From: Chloroflexota bacterium
Lineage (GTDB): Bacteria; Chloroflexota; Dormibacteria; Dormibacterales; Dormibacteraceae
NCBI GenBank assembly: GCA_005889085.1
Contig: VBDS01000010.1
Span: 1 to 34,433, forward strand
Direction of reading: 5' to 3'
DNA length: 34,433 nt
Positions 8,002 to 16,120 of the stretch are shown here, piece by piece. The notes beneath the pieces are model-generated. The model had not been told where the DNA came from. It made no database searches and saw only the letters and a program-made list of their open reading frames with translations. The position numbers and the translations under genes are program-made. Numbering within the stretch: the first letter of the stretch is position 1; every line of letters begins with the position of its first letter.

Positions 8002-8028
8002 AACGGAGCGAAACGTGCCGACGCTTTG

Positions 8029-8577
8029 TCATGTTTCACCCGCGATTTTTAGCTTGGCGCGGACCCATTCCAGCACCTCATGCTCGGGCGGATCCATGCC
8101 GTCCGTCGTATCCACGGCCAGCGTAGGCCGCCCCAGGTCGGGTACGCCGTACTCGCCCGCGCTCACCCGGCGCTGCAGGTCTGGCAGCGCCTCCGGCCCG
8201 CGATGGCCGGGGTGGCGGCTCGGATGCCGCTCGACATAGCGCGTCTCGAGGACATCGAGCCGGCACGAGATGTCGACCACGAGCGTGTTCCCGTGGCCGG
8301 CGAGCTCCGCGATCTCGGACTGGCGGCGCAGGAAGGCGCCCTCGAGCACCAGGCCGTTACCTGACCGAAGCAGCTCGCGGGCGATCGCGAACTGGACCGC
8401 GAAGGCTGCGGCGCCTATCTCCTCAGACCCGCCGAGGTGGTCCATCATCCTTTCCTTCACCAGGTCCTTGCCCAGCACGGGCAACCCCAGGCTCCGGGCG
8501 AGGTTGTCCGCGATGGTCGATTTCCCCGAGGCCGGTGGCCCGCAAACGATCACCAGCGGAGGCAGGCTGCGTCCCAC
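8029..8577 (-). CDS. P-loop kinase-like ATPase (AAA_33 / zeta-toxin-like fold)
   Basis: A 182-residue protein with a Walker A motif GPPASGKST at residues 13-21. A conserved KDLVKERMMDHLGG and a LVLEGAFLRR segment follow, a layout seen in small P-loop phosphotransferases (AAA_33, chloramphenicol phosphotransferase-like, gluconokinase-like). The substrate cannot be named. GTG 8577 is preferred because AGGA lies 7 bases upstream and homology starts at once (LPPLVIVCGPP). Upstream in-frame codons run into the LacI promoter and operator. It is transcribed away from the LacI-led operon. No antitoxin-like partner is seen, so a toxin role is not supported. Confidence 0.75.
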   Translation of the reverse strand: MGRSLPPLVIVCGPPASGKSTIADNLARSLGLPVLGKDLVKERMMDHLGGSEEIGAAAFAVQFAIARELLRSGNGLVLEGAFLRRQSEIAELAGHGNTLVVDISCRLDVLETRYVERHPSRHPGHRGPEALPDLQRRVSAGEYGVPDLGRPTLAVDTTDGMDPPEHEVLEWVRAKLKIAGET

Positions 8578-8625
8578 GCCCCAATCCTGCCTGAGGCACG
8601 CGACGTGGGGCCGCCAGCAGCACTC

Positions 8626-8653
8626 TTGACAAGCCCCCAGCCGACTATATAAT
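8626..8653 (+). promoter_or_regulatory. Near-consensus sigma-70-type promoter of the glycan-uptake operon
   Basis: TTGACA (8626-8631) and TATAAT (8648-8653) are both perfect hexamers separated by 16 bases. Transcription would start about 8660, right at the edge of the LacI operator pair. It faces the lacI gene at 8730. Confidence 0.85.
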
Positions 8654-8661
8654 CCCGCCCT

Positions 8662-8687
8662 GTAAGCGCTTACCGGTAAGCGCTTAC
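8662..8687. promoter_or_regulatory. Double LacI-type operator (26-bp perfect palindrome)
   Basis: Two identical 12-bp palindromes, GTAAGCGCTTAC, lie at 8662-8673 and 8676-8687, joined by CG. The whole 26 bp is itself a perfect palindrome. Each copy has the central CG and AAG.GCTT-like arms expected for LacI-family operators. The pair covers the predicted transcription start, so binding should block initiation. The LacI gene at 8730 is the obvious ligand and would control itself and the whole operon. Confidence 0.88.
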
Positions 8688-8729
8688 CAAAAGAGCCAGT
8701 CGCCCGTCGGTTGGAGCGCACAAAGTTTC

Positions 8730-9911
8730 ATGCCCGACCCGAAACGGCAAAAGGGCCCCCTGACGATCTACGACGTGGCGAGCCGCGCCGGCGTATCTAT
8801 CGCGTCGGTCTCTCGGGTCCTGAACGGCCAGGGGACCCCCCGCGCCGCGACCCGCGAGCGAGTGATGCAGGCGGTCACCGAGCTCGGCTTCGTCCGCGAC
8901 GGCGCGGCGCGCGCTCTGTCGAACGGCCTCAAGGAGGTCGTCGGCGTGGTCTTTCGCCGCGGTGACGAAACTCTCTTTGAAGACGAGGACGAAAGCCTGC
9001 TCTTCATCGACGTCATCAATCGCGGTATCGACGTCGCCGCGCAGCGCCGTGGCTTTGACGTCCTGATCAGCTCGATCGGGTACAACGACGAAAACGTGAC
9101 GCCGCGGGTCGCCGCGGTCGCGGGTAAGGCCGACGGCCTGATCCTCCACGACCGGATGCTTTCCGCGTCCGGTTTGAACCGCATCGCCGGCACCGTCCCA
9201 GTCGTCACGCTCGCAGGCACGCCGGCCCGTGGGCTCATGAATGTTCGGTGCGACAACGAGGCGGGCATGCGCGCCCTCGTTCATCACCTGGTCGCCGACC
9301 ACGGATACGGCACCGTCGCCTACCTCTCGGGGCGTACCGACAGCCCCGACAACCGGGCTCGACTCAAAGCTTTCGAGGCGGAGGCTGCGGCCAACGGCGC
9401 CGAGGCCCAGGCCGGGCCCGAATGGCACGGCAACTACAGCGCGGCTGGCGGCGCGAGGGTCATCAACGCACTGCTCGACGAGCACCGTGATCTGCCTCGC
9501 GCGATCGTCTGCGCCAACGACCAGACGGCGCTCGGCGTGATGCATGCCCTGGCACGGCGAGGGATCATGGTTCCACAAGACGTCGCGGTCACAGGATTTG
9601 ACGACGTCCCGGTTGCGCGCCATCTCCACCCGCCGCTGACGACGATCCGCCAGCCGATGCAGGAGCTGGGCGCGATGGCTTTCGACATCCTTTACTCCAA
9701 GATCAGCACCGGCAAGGGTGACCCGGACGTCGTGCTTCCGGTGCAGCTGATCATCCGCGAGAGCTGCGGCTGCACCAGCCGCGTCAGCCGGACCACGGCC
9801 GGGAAGAAAGACTCGCCTGTCACAGCGCCCGCAAGCAGCGATGGCACCGGGAGCCGGGTATTTGGGCGGCGGTTCGCTCGGACACGCCACGTCCGCGTGG
9901 ACGGAACCTAG
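8730..9911 (+). CDS. LacI-family transcriptional regulator of the glycan-uptake operon
   Basis: A 393-residue repressor. The helix-turn-helix is near residues 11-35 (LTIYDVASRAGVSIASVSRV, with the hinge entry VLNGQG). It is followed by a periplasmic-binding-protein-like sugar domain (VVGVVFRRG onward, ending QLIIRESCGC). The family is usually about 330-350 residues. Here about 45 extra residues follow the RESCGC end, rich in Ser, Thr and Arg and without recognisable domain. ATG 8730 is preceded by GGAG about 13 bases upstream. The permease start lies 2 bases after its stop, so the regulator is the first gene of the operon. The inducer is probably a sugar released from the imported oligosaccharide (inference). 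Confidence 0.92.
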   Translation: MPDPKRQKGPLTIYDVASRAGVSIASVSRVLNGQGTPRAATRERVMQAVTELGFVRDGAARALSNGLKEVVGVVFRRGDETLFEDEDESLLFIDVINRGIDVAAQRRGFDVLISSIGYNDENVTPRVAAVAGKADGLILHDRMLSASGLNRIAGTVPVVTLAGTPARGLMNVRCDNEAGMRALVHHLVADHGYGTVAYLSGRTDSPDNRARLKAFEAEAAANGAEAQAGPEWHGNYSAAGGARVINALLDEHRDLPRAIVCANDQTALGVMHALARRGIMVPQDVAVTGFDDVPVARHLHPPLTTIRQPMQELGAMAFDILYSKISTGKGDPDVVLPVQLIIRESCGCTSRVSRTTAGKKDSPVTAPASSDGTGSRVFGRRFARTRHVRVDGT

Positions 9912-9913
9912 CA

Positions 9914-10906
9914 ATGGTCGTGATCCTGCGCAGGCTCGGCGTGTATGTGCTCGCGGCGTGGGTCGCGATCACGGTCAGCTTCCTCCTCCCGCGCGTCGTC
10001 CCCGGAAACCCAGTCGCCGGCGCAGTGGCGCGCGCGTCGCAGTCCGGCAACTGCAACGAGCAGTGCGTCCTCGCGGTCGAGGAGCAGCTCGGTTACAACG
10101 TCCACACACCTCTGTGGGACCAGTACGTCCAGTACCTGGGCAACCTGGTGCACGGCGACCTCGGGCATTCGTGGTCGGAGAACGCCCCCGTAGGCAGCCT
10201 GATCCTTTCCTTCTTGCCGTGGACGCTCGTGCTGTTAGGGCTCGGAACGACGCTGAGCTTCCTGGCCGGCAGCGCCATCGGAACGCTCGTCGCATGGCGC
10301 CGCGGCTCGTCTGTGGAGCTGATGCTGCCTGCCGCGACGTTTTTTCAATCGCTTCCTTACTTCTTTCTTGGACTCGTGATCGTCTTGATCTTCGGACAGA
10401 CCGGAACGATGCTCCGATGGTTTCCGAGTCTCTTCGGATACGACATCTTCGCGGTAACGCCCGGTCCGAACCTTCCGTACATCCAGAGCGTCCTCAGCCA
10501 CGCGATTCTTCCCGCGGCGACGGTGGTCCTGGCCTCGCTGGGCGGTTTCATCCTCGCGATCCGAAACCAGGTGATCACCACGATGGACGAGGACTTCGTC
10601 CTCGTGGCGCAGGCCAAGGGACTTCGCACGCGCACGGTGGTCTGGTACGCCGTCCGCAACGCGTTGCTGCCGGTCGTGGCCAACTTCACGATCGCGATCA
10701 GCCTGGTGGTCGGCGGCCAGATCCTGGTCGAGATCGTCTTCAACTATCCAGGCATCGGGTTCCACCTCTTCGACGCGCTGGGCAAGCTCGACTACACGCT
10801 GGTCCAGGGAATCTTCGTTGTGATCACCCTTGTCGTGCTGGCGGCGAACCTGCTCGCCGACCTCGTCTACGTCGCAATCGATCCTCGGGCGCGGCAGGCG
10901 GCATGA
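9914..10906 (+). CDS. Opp/Dpp-type ABC transporter permease (DppB-like)
   Basis: A 330-residue permease of the peptide/oligosaccharide ABC class. The first membrane helix (LGVYVLAAWVAITVSFLLPR) leads to the PGNPV motif that marks DppB/OppB proteins, followed by further helices. The coupling loop is VAQAKGLRTRTVVWYAVRNA, and GGQILVEIVFNYPGIG is the conserved segment near the C-terminus. These systems import dipeptides or oligopeptides, but many members carry cello-, xylo- or manno-oligosaccharides. The neighbouring LacI and GH3 genes favour a sugar here. ATG 9914 follows the LacI stop by 2 bases. The next gene starts 4 bases after its stop. Confidence 0.92.
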   Translation: MVVILRRLGVYVLAAWVAITVSFLLPRVVPGNPVAGAVARASQSGNCNEQCVLAVEEQLGYNVHTPLWDQYVQYLGNLVHGDLGHSWSENAPVGSLILSFLPWTLVLLGLGTTLSFLAGSAIGTLVAWRRGSSVELMLPAATFFQSLPYFFLGLVIVLIFGQTGTMLRWFPSLFGYDIFAVTPGPNLPYIQSVLSHAILPAATVVLASLGGFILAIRNQVITTMDEDFVLVAQAKGLRTRTVVWYAVRNALLPVVANFTIAISLVVGGQILVEIVFNYPGIGFHLFDALGKLDYTLVQGIFVVITLVVLAANLLADLVYVAIDPRARQAA

Positions 10907-10910
10907 CGAC

Positions 10911-13091
10911 ATGACGATCGACACCACAGCCCTGGCCAAGATCCCGCCTGCCGGTCCAGCCGCGGGTCCAGTGCTTCAACGCGGGCGCATCCTTCGTCTG
11001 CCTCGGTCGCCGAAAGTCATCGCCGGGCTCTTCATCGTTGCGGTGTTCGGCCTGATCGCACTGATCGGTCGCTGGGTGGTTCCCTACTCGCCCAACGCGA
11101 CCGACTCTCAGAACTGGGTCCAGCACGTCCTCGTTCCCGGCACTGGTGGCGACTCAGGGTTTCCGGCGAGCTACTACCCGCTTCCATATGGACCGTCCGC
11201 CGCGCACTGGCTTGGCACGACCGTTTTCGCCCAGGACGTGTGGTCCCAGCTGCTCGCTTCGACGCAGGCGACGATGTTCGTCGGCTTGCTCGCCGCGGCG
11301 ATCGCGACGGCCCTGTCCATCATCTTCGGGGTGAGCGCCGGTTACATCGGCGGCGCCACTGATGAAGGCCTGTCGCTGATCGCCAACGTGTTCCTCGCGA
11401 TCCCGGGCCTGCCTCTTTTGATCGTCCTCGCCGACTACGTCCCCTCCGCGGGCTCCAGCATCTTCCTGGTCGCGGCGATCATCGCCGTCACAACCTGGGC
11501 TTATTCGGCGCGCACCCTACGAGCGCAGACATTGTCCCTGCGCAACCGCGACTTCGTCGAGGCCGCGAGGGTGAGCGGCGAAGGCAGGACGCGGATCATC
11601 CTCGCCGAGATACTGCCCAACCTCGTCCCGATCGTCGCGGCTTCGTTCCTGTTCACGACCCTGGCCGCGATCTACGCCTACGTCGCGATCTCCTTCCTGG
11701 GCCTGGGCGGATCGCCGACGGGATCCCCGGCGGGGCTATGGAACTGGGGCGAGATGCTGCGCGAAGGATTCGCCAACAACGCGGTTCGAGGCGGCTGGTG
11801 GTGGTGGTGGGCGCCGCCCGGAATCTGCGTCGCCCTGCTCGGCACCGGACTCGCCCTTCTCAATTTCGGAATCGACGAGTTCATCAATCCGCGCCTGCGG
11901 ACAGCCGGGCTCACTGCGCGCGCCGCCAAGAAGGCCGGGATCAAGCTCGGCACGGCAGTCGGTGTCACGCCAGTGGCAAGCATCAGTCCGATTGCGGTCA
12001 AGCCAGCCACCAGTGCAGCCGACGCAGTGCTCGAGATTCACGGCCTGTCCGTCGACTACGGCTACGGAGCTGAGGCCGTCCATGCGGTCATGAACTGCGA
12101 CCTGGTGCTGCGCCGGGGCCGCGTGCTCGGGCTGGCAGGTGAAAGCGGGAGCGGCAAGACGACCCTGGCTCTGGCCGCCATGCGCCTTTTGCGCCAGCCG
12201 GCCGTGATCACCTCGGGCCAGGTCCTGTTCCACTCCAGGCCGTTTACCGGGGAGGGGCCGAAGGGCACGATCGACCTGCTCGCGGCGGGGCTGCACCAGC
12301 TGCGCGAGGTGCGGTGGTCGGAGATTGCCGTCGTGCTGCAGAGCTCGCTCAACGCATTGAACCCCGTGATCACGGTCGGCGCCCAGTTCGACGACCTCCT
12401 GCGTGTGCACCGCCCCAAGCTCTCCGCCCTGGATCGATGGGCGAGGTCCGGCGAGCTGCTCGAGATGGTGGGGATGAACGCTGACCGGCTGCGCAGCTAC
12501 CCTCACGAGCTCTCCGGTGGGATGCGGCAGCGCGCGATGATCGCGATGGCGCTGGCGCTCGAGCCGCAGGTGATGATCCTCGACGAGCCAACGACGGCGC
12601 TCGACGTGGTCACCCAGCGGGAGATCCTCGAAGAGCTGATGGGTCTGCGCGACCGCCTCGGGTTCGCGGCGCTTTTCATCACGCACGACCTGTCGTTGCT
12701 GGTCGAGCTTGCCGACGAGATCGCGGTGATGTACGCCGGACGTCTCATGGAGCGCGCCCCTGCCGCTTCTCTCTTTCACGCGCCGCGCTTGCCGTACACG
12801 CATGGGCTGCTCAACTGCTTTCCGCCCATGCACGGCAAGCGCGTCCCGATGGAGGGGATTCCTGGGTCACCTCCCGACCTGCGGGATCTCCCCTCGGGAT
12901 GCGCTTTTCATCCGCGGTGCCGCTGGGCGATGGACCGCTGCACGCGCGAAGTGCCACAGCTCGCGCCAGTTGATGGATCCGGTCGCGAGGTCGCCTGCTG
13001 GCTGCACCGAGACGGCGCCCAGGTTCCGGCGGAGCTCGCCCGGCCCGAGCCGGCCCAGCGCCCGGCACTCATGCGGGTGAGCGAGCAATGA
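10911..13091 (+). CDS. Fused Opp/Dpp-type permease and ATPase (DppC-DppD fusion)
   Basis: One 727-residue reading frame joins two subunits that are usually separate. Residues 1 to about 330 are a DppC-like permease with a first helix near residue 40, coupling loop VEAARVSGEGRTRIILAEIL and the typical end GIDEFINPRLR. A linker of about 40 residues, rich in Ala, Val, Lys and Pro, follows. From about residue 373 comes a DppD-like ATPase with Walker A GESGSGKTT (410-418), signature LSGGMRQR (about 534), Walker B VMILDEP (554-560), and the C-terminal oligopeptide domain with GCAFHPRCRWAMDRC. ATG 10911 is chosen because the permease begins soon after; the open frame before it overlaps the previous gene. 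The stop overlaps the next ATG (ATGA). Confidence 0.92.
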   Translation: MTIDTTALAKIPPAGPAAGPVLQRGRILRLPRSPKVIAGLFIVAVFGLIALIGRWVVPYSPNATDSQNWVQHVLVPGTGGDSGFPASYYPLPYGPSAAHWLGTTVFAQDVWSQLLASTQATMFVGLLAAAIATALSIIFGVSAGYIGGATDEGLSLIANVFLAIPGLPLLIVLADYVPSAGSSIFLVAAIIAVTTWAYSARTLRAQTLSLRNRDFVEAARVSGEGRTRIILAEILPNLVPIVAASFLFTTLAAIYAYVAISFLGLGGSPTGSPAGLWNWGEMLREGFANNAVRGGWWWWWAPPGICVALLGTGLALLNFGIDEFINPRLRTAGLTARAAKKAGIKLGTAVGVTPVASISPIAVKPATSAADAVLEIHGLSVDYGYGAEAVHAVMNCDLVLRRGRVLGLAGESGSGKTTLALAAMRLLRQPAVITSGQVLFHSRPFTGEGPKGTIDLLAAGLHQLREVRWSEIAVVLQSSLNALNPVITVGAQFDDLLRVHRPKLSALDRWARSGELLEMVGMNADRLRSYPHELSGGMRQRAMIAMALALEPQVMILDEPTTALDVVTQREILEELMGLRDRLGFAALFITHDLSLLVELADEIAVMYAGRLMERAPAASLFHAPRLPYTHGLLNCFPPMHGKRVPMEGIPGSPPDLRDLPSGCAFHPRCRWAMDRCTREVPQLAPVDGSGREVACWLHRDGAQVPAELARPEPAQRPALMRVSEQ

Positions 13092-14131
13092 GCGCCGCCG
13101 CGCCTGTGCTGGAGGGCCGCAACCTCACGAAGCACTTCTGGGTCAAGCGCGGCCGAGGGCCTTTCGCGCGTCGGACGGCGGTCAACGCCGTCGACAACGT
13201 ATCGGTGCGTCTCGAAGGCGGCAGTGTCACCGCGCTGGTGGGCGAGAGCGGGGCCGGCAAGACAACCGTCGGGCGGCTCCTCGCGAAGATCATCAAGCCC
13301 GATGCGGGCAGCATCCTGGTCGACGGCAAGCCGGCGCCTTCAGGCCGGCCACGCTCCTACGCGGCGACCGTCCAGATGGTGTTTCAGGATCCCTTCGCTT
13401 CGCTCAACCCGGTCCATCGGATTCGCCACCACCTCGCCCGCCCACTGCAGATTCATCACCTCGCCGCCGGGGACGTGAACACTGTGGTGGCCGGTCTTCT
13501 CGGCCGCGTCGCGTTGAAACCGCCGGCTCAGTTCGCGGCCAAGTTTCCCCATGAACTGTCTGGCGGGCAGCGTCAGCGCGTCGCCATCGCGCGCGCGCTT
13601 GCCGTCCGGCCGCGAGTCCTCATCGCCGACGAGCCTGTCTCGATGCTCGACGTTTCCATCCGGCTTGGAATCCTGAACTTGCTCGCCGATCTCCGCGACG
13701 AGGATCGGCTCGCGATCCTATATGTCACCCACGACATCGCATCGGCTCGCTACCTCGCGGACACGATCGCGGTCATGTACGCGGGCCAGCTGGTCGAGGT
13801 CGCGCCGAGCGTCGAGCTGACCGACCACCCGGCCCACCCATATACGCAACTACTGCTCTCCGCTGCGCCCGATCCGGATCGGGCGCAGCCACCCGTCCTC
13901 GCCGGCAGCGGAGCTCCCCCGAGCCTGCTCGCGCCGCCGAGCGGGTGCCGATTCCACCCGCGCTGCCCGCACGCGATGGACGTGTGCAAGCGCAAGGCGC
14001 CGCCCAACATCACGGTGGCGCCGGACCACATCGCGGCGTGCTGGCTGCACGTCGACCCGTCCGAGCGGCAAGCGAGCGAAAACGGAGCGATCGCGACTGG
14101 ACCCCTGGAGAAAGCAGAAACCAAGAGGTGA
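13088..14131 (+). CDS. Opp/Dpp-type ABC transporter ATP-binding protein (DppF-like)
   Basis: A 347-residue ATPase, the second of the transporter. Walker A is GESGAGKTT (residues 52-60), the Q-loop lies in VQMVFQDPFASLNP, the signature is LSGGQRQRVAIARAL, and Walker B is VLIADEPVSMLD, where the usual T/S-ALD is MLD. The switch histidine is in YVTHDIASA. The C-terminal oligopeptide domain has GCRFHPRCPHAMDVC. With the fused subunit upstream it gives the two ATP sites expected of Opp/Dpp complexes. Start ATG 13088 overlaps the previous stop. A hairpin and a 133-base gap separate it from the binding-protein gene. Confidence 0.93.
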   Translation: MSAAAPVLEGRNLTKHFWVKRGRGPFARRTAVNAVDNVSVRLEGGSVTALVGESGAGKTTVGRLLAKIIKPDAGSILVDGKPAPSGRPRSYAATVQMVFQDPFASLNPVHRIRHHLARPLQIHHLAAGDVNTVVAGLLGRVALKPPAQFAAKFPHELSGGQRQRVAIARALAVRPRVLIADEPVSMLDVSIRLGILNLLADLRDEDRLAILYVTHDIASARYLADTIAVMYAGQLVEVAPSVELTDHPAHPYTQLLLSAAPDPDRAQPPVLAGSGAPPSLLAPPSGCRFHPRCPHAMDVCKRKAPPNITVAPDHIAACWLHVDPSERQASENGAIATGPLEKAETKR

Positions 14132-14225
14132 GGATGGATGAATTTTCGTCTGGCGTTTCGTTCTCCGCCGCCGAGTGGCGAGGGAGTGTGGTGTCGTCCG
14201 TGTCCCGGTGTCCCCATCAGAAGCC

Positions 14226-14243
14226 CACTGCGAACGCGCAGTG
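14226..14243 (+). other. Intergenic hairpin just upstream of the binding-protein gene
   Basis: CACTGCG (14226-14232) pairs perfectly with CGCAGTG (14237-14243) around a 4-base loop AACG. It ends six bases before the strong ribosome-binding site GGAGGTG (14250-14256). A position like this can protect a downstream message end or modulate expression of the abundant binding protein; there is no T-run, so it is not a normal terminator. Confidence 0.55.
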
Positions 14244-14264
14244 CGTCACGGAGGTGACAGACCT

Positions 14265-16040
14265 ATGAATTGGCGATCTTTGGCAAGTCTGCTTGGCGTG
14301 GCCGCACTGGCGGTCGGCGCATGCCAGCAGTCGAACAACGCGGCCACCCCGGGCGGCAAGCCGCTCATCGCTGAGCCGACCACCGGAGTTACTTTCTCGC
14401 AGGACTTCAACCCGTACGACTCGAACTCGGTCTCGTCCAGCATGGGCACGAGGAGCATCGTCAACGAGCCGCTAGTCGAGTTCGACGAGCTCGACCCGAC
14501 GGCGGCCGGCACCCACCCGTGGCTGGCCACTGCCTTCCAGTTTGCGAATGGCGGCAAGGACATCCAGCTCACCATCCGCCAGAACGTGAAGTTCAACGAC
14601 GGTTCGTCGTTCGGGCCGGCCGACGTGGCCGCGACTTACAAAGTGGTCGCGAATCCGAAAGCCAACGTCTTCGGCGTCCCCGACCAGGCTTCCGACCCGA
14701 CGGTCTCCAACAACACCGTCACGCTTCATTTCAAGACGCCGCAGTACACCTCGCTGTTCACAATCCTTGGCAAGACCTACGTGCTGAAGGCGTCTGTGGC
14801 GACGCAGGTCGCAGCCAACCCGACCATGGCGATCGCCAACCCAATCGGCACCGGACCATTCATGCTCGCGAGCTACTCGAGCTCGCTGATCAAATGGAAG
14901 CCAAACCCGAATTACTGGGGCGGCACCCCGCCGGAGTCTGAGATCGACACTCCGGCCATCGCGACCAACGCCGCCGCAAGCGACGCGCTCGTGAGCGGCC
15001 AGCTCGATTGGGCCGGCAACGACATCCCGAACGTCTATGAGAACTACGTCAACCTCAACCCTCAGACCAACCACGCCTGGTTCGCGTCAGGCTCCACCGT
15101 CACGCTCTACTTCAACTTGAACGCGGGCAACGGAGGGGCCACCGGTATCGGCGAGGCGGCGGTCCGCAAGGCCATCAGCTACGGCATCGACCGCAACGCC
15201 CTCGCGCTTCTCGGCGAGTCTGGATACGAGCGGGCGGCAAGCTCGTCCAGCGCGCTGATCCTGCCCAACCAGAAGGCCTTCCTGCCGAGTGACGGGAGCC
15301 TGGCCAACGACCTGTCGACGGCCGGCAACGCGCCGGACCCGGCGACGGCAACGGCCCAGAAGCTACCCGCCGGTATGGACGTCTATGACATTCTCAAGAA
15401 CGGCGGCTGGACTCCGCCAGCCTCCTCCCATTTCGACAGCGGCACCGGCGTCTTCAAGTCCGGCGGCAACTGCGACGGCAGCAACACCGCCAACTGCTGG
15501 ACGAAGGGCGGCCAGATCATCAAGTTCTCCGTTTACGACCCGGTTCCCTTCTCCGACTACTGGGAGAACGCCGCGCTCATCTCCCAGGAGCTCCAGCCGC
15601 TCGGCATGGACGTGACCACCAAGCCGGCGCAGGGCTACTCGGACTGGAACACCACTCTCACCTCGAACCCCGCTGGATGGCAGACCATGATCCACTGGGG
15701 CAACGGCGGCAGCATCCCGTACATCCAGTTCTACGACTGGTTCCAGGGCACAGCGGCGGGCCAGGTCGGCTACAAGAACGCCGACGCAAGCGCAGCCCTC
15801 ACCGCGTACGCGAGCACTGATCCCAACGACACCGCCTCGCTTTACCCGGTGGTTCAGAAGCTCGAGAAGATCATGTCGACTGACGTTCCCTACGCTCCGC
15901 TTCTCTACGGCGCGGACTGGAACGTGTACAGCAGCGCGAAGTACACGGGTTGGCCGAACCAATCCCACCCATACATGAACCCTTCGCCCAGCGACCCACA
16001 GATGGCGTACATCCTCATGCAGCTGAAGCCCGTTTCCTAG
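14265..16040 (+). CDS. Family 5 extracellular solute-binding lipoprotein (oligosaccharide/peptide)
   Basis: A 591-residue binding protein of the SBP_bac_5 class. The signal ends in lipobox VGAC with Cys20, so it is anchored outside the membrane. Family landmarks are FVIVN-type text replaced here by SIVNEPLVEFDELDPT, followed by LTIRQNVKFNDGSSFGPADVAATYK and IGTGPFMLASYSSSLIKWKPNPNYWGG. VRKAISYGIDRNALALLGESG comes later. ATG 14265 is fixed by GGAGGTG 8 bases upstream; an earlier in-frame start is not supported. Aromatic-rich stretches (Tyr, Trp) in the C-terminal half fit a sugar ligand but are not proof. It is the receptor for the permease and ATPases upstream. Confidence 0.92.
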   Translation: MNWRSLASLLGVAALAVGACQQSNNAATPGGKPLIAEPTTGVTFSQDFNPYDSNSVSSSMGTRSIVNEPLVEFDELDPTAAGTHPWLATAFQFANGGKDIQLTIRQNVKFNDGSSFGPADVAATYKVVANPKANVFGVPDQASDPTVSNNTVTLHFKTPQYTSLFTILGKTYVLKASVATQVAANPTMAIANPIGTGPFMLASYSSSLIKWKPNPNYWGGTPPESEIDTPAIATNAAASDALVSGQLDWAGNDIPNVYENYVNLNPQTNHAWFASGSTVTLYFNLNAGNGGATGIGEAAVRKAISYGIDRNALALLGESGYERAASSSSALILPNQKAFLPSDGSLANDLSTAGNAPDPATATAQKLPAGMDVYDILKNGGWTPPASSHFDSGTGVFKSGGNCDGSNTANCWTKGGQIIKFSVYDPVPFSDYWENAALISQELQPLGMDVTTKPAQGYSDWNTTLTSNPAGWQTMIHWGNGGSIPYIQFYDWFQGTAAGQVGYKNADASAALTAYASTDPNDTASLYPVVQKLEKIMSTDVPYAPLLYGADWNVYSSAKYTGWPNQSHPYMNPSPSDPQMAYILMQLKPVS

Positions 16041-16064
16041 GACCCATTTGCCGAATCGCGTCTT

Positions 16065-16091
16065 GTCCGGCCGGCACAGCGCCGGCCGGAC
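16065..16091 (+). other. Strong intergenic hairpin between binding protein and GH3 genes
   Basis: GTCCGGCCGGC (16065-16075) pairs perfectly over 11 bp with 16081-16091 around the loop ACAGC. No T-run follows. It could be a partial terminator or an RNA stabiliser that raises binding-protein mRNA relative to the GH3 gene. Confidence 0.7.
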
Positions 16092-16120
16092 GTCCCCACC
16101 CGCAACCGAGGAGATCTTTC

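Noticed and set aside
8029-8577. Zeta-type toxin of a toxin-antitoxin pair
   Set aside because: Only the P-loop fold is shared; no small antitoxin gene is adjacent.
8670-9914. Long open frame on the minus strand opposite lacI (414 codons)
   Set aside because: It lies wholly against a clear LacI gene, has a low-complexity Arg/Asp/Val-rich translation, and reflects high-GC codon use.
11736-12833. Long minus-strand frame opposite the permease-ATPase fusion
   Set aside because: No recognisable domain; it mirrors the ATPase codons.
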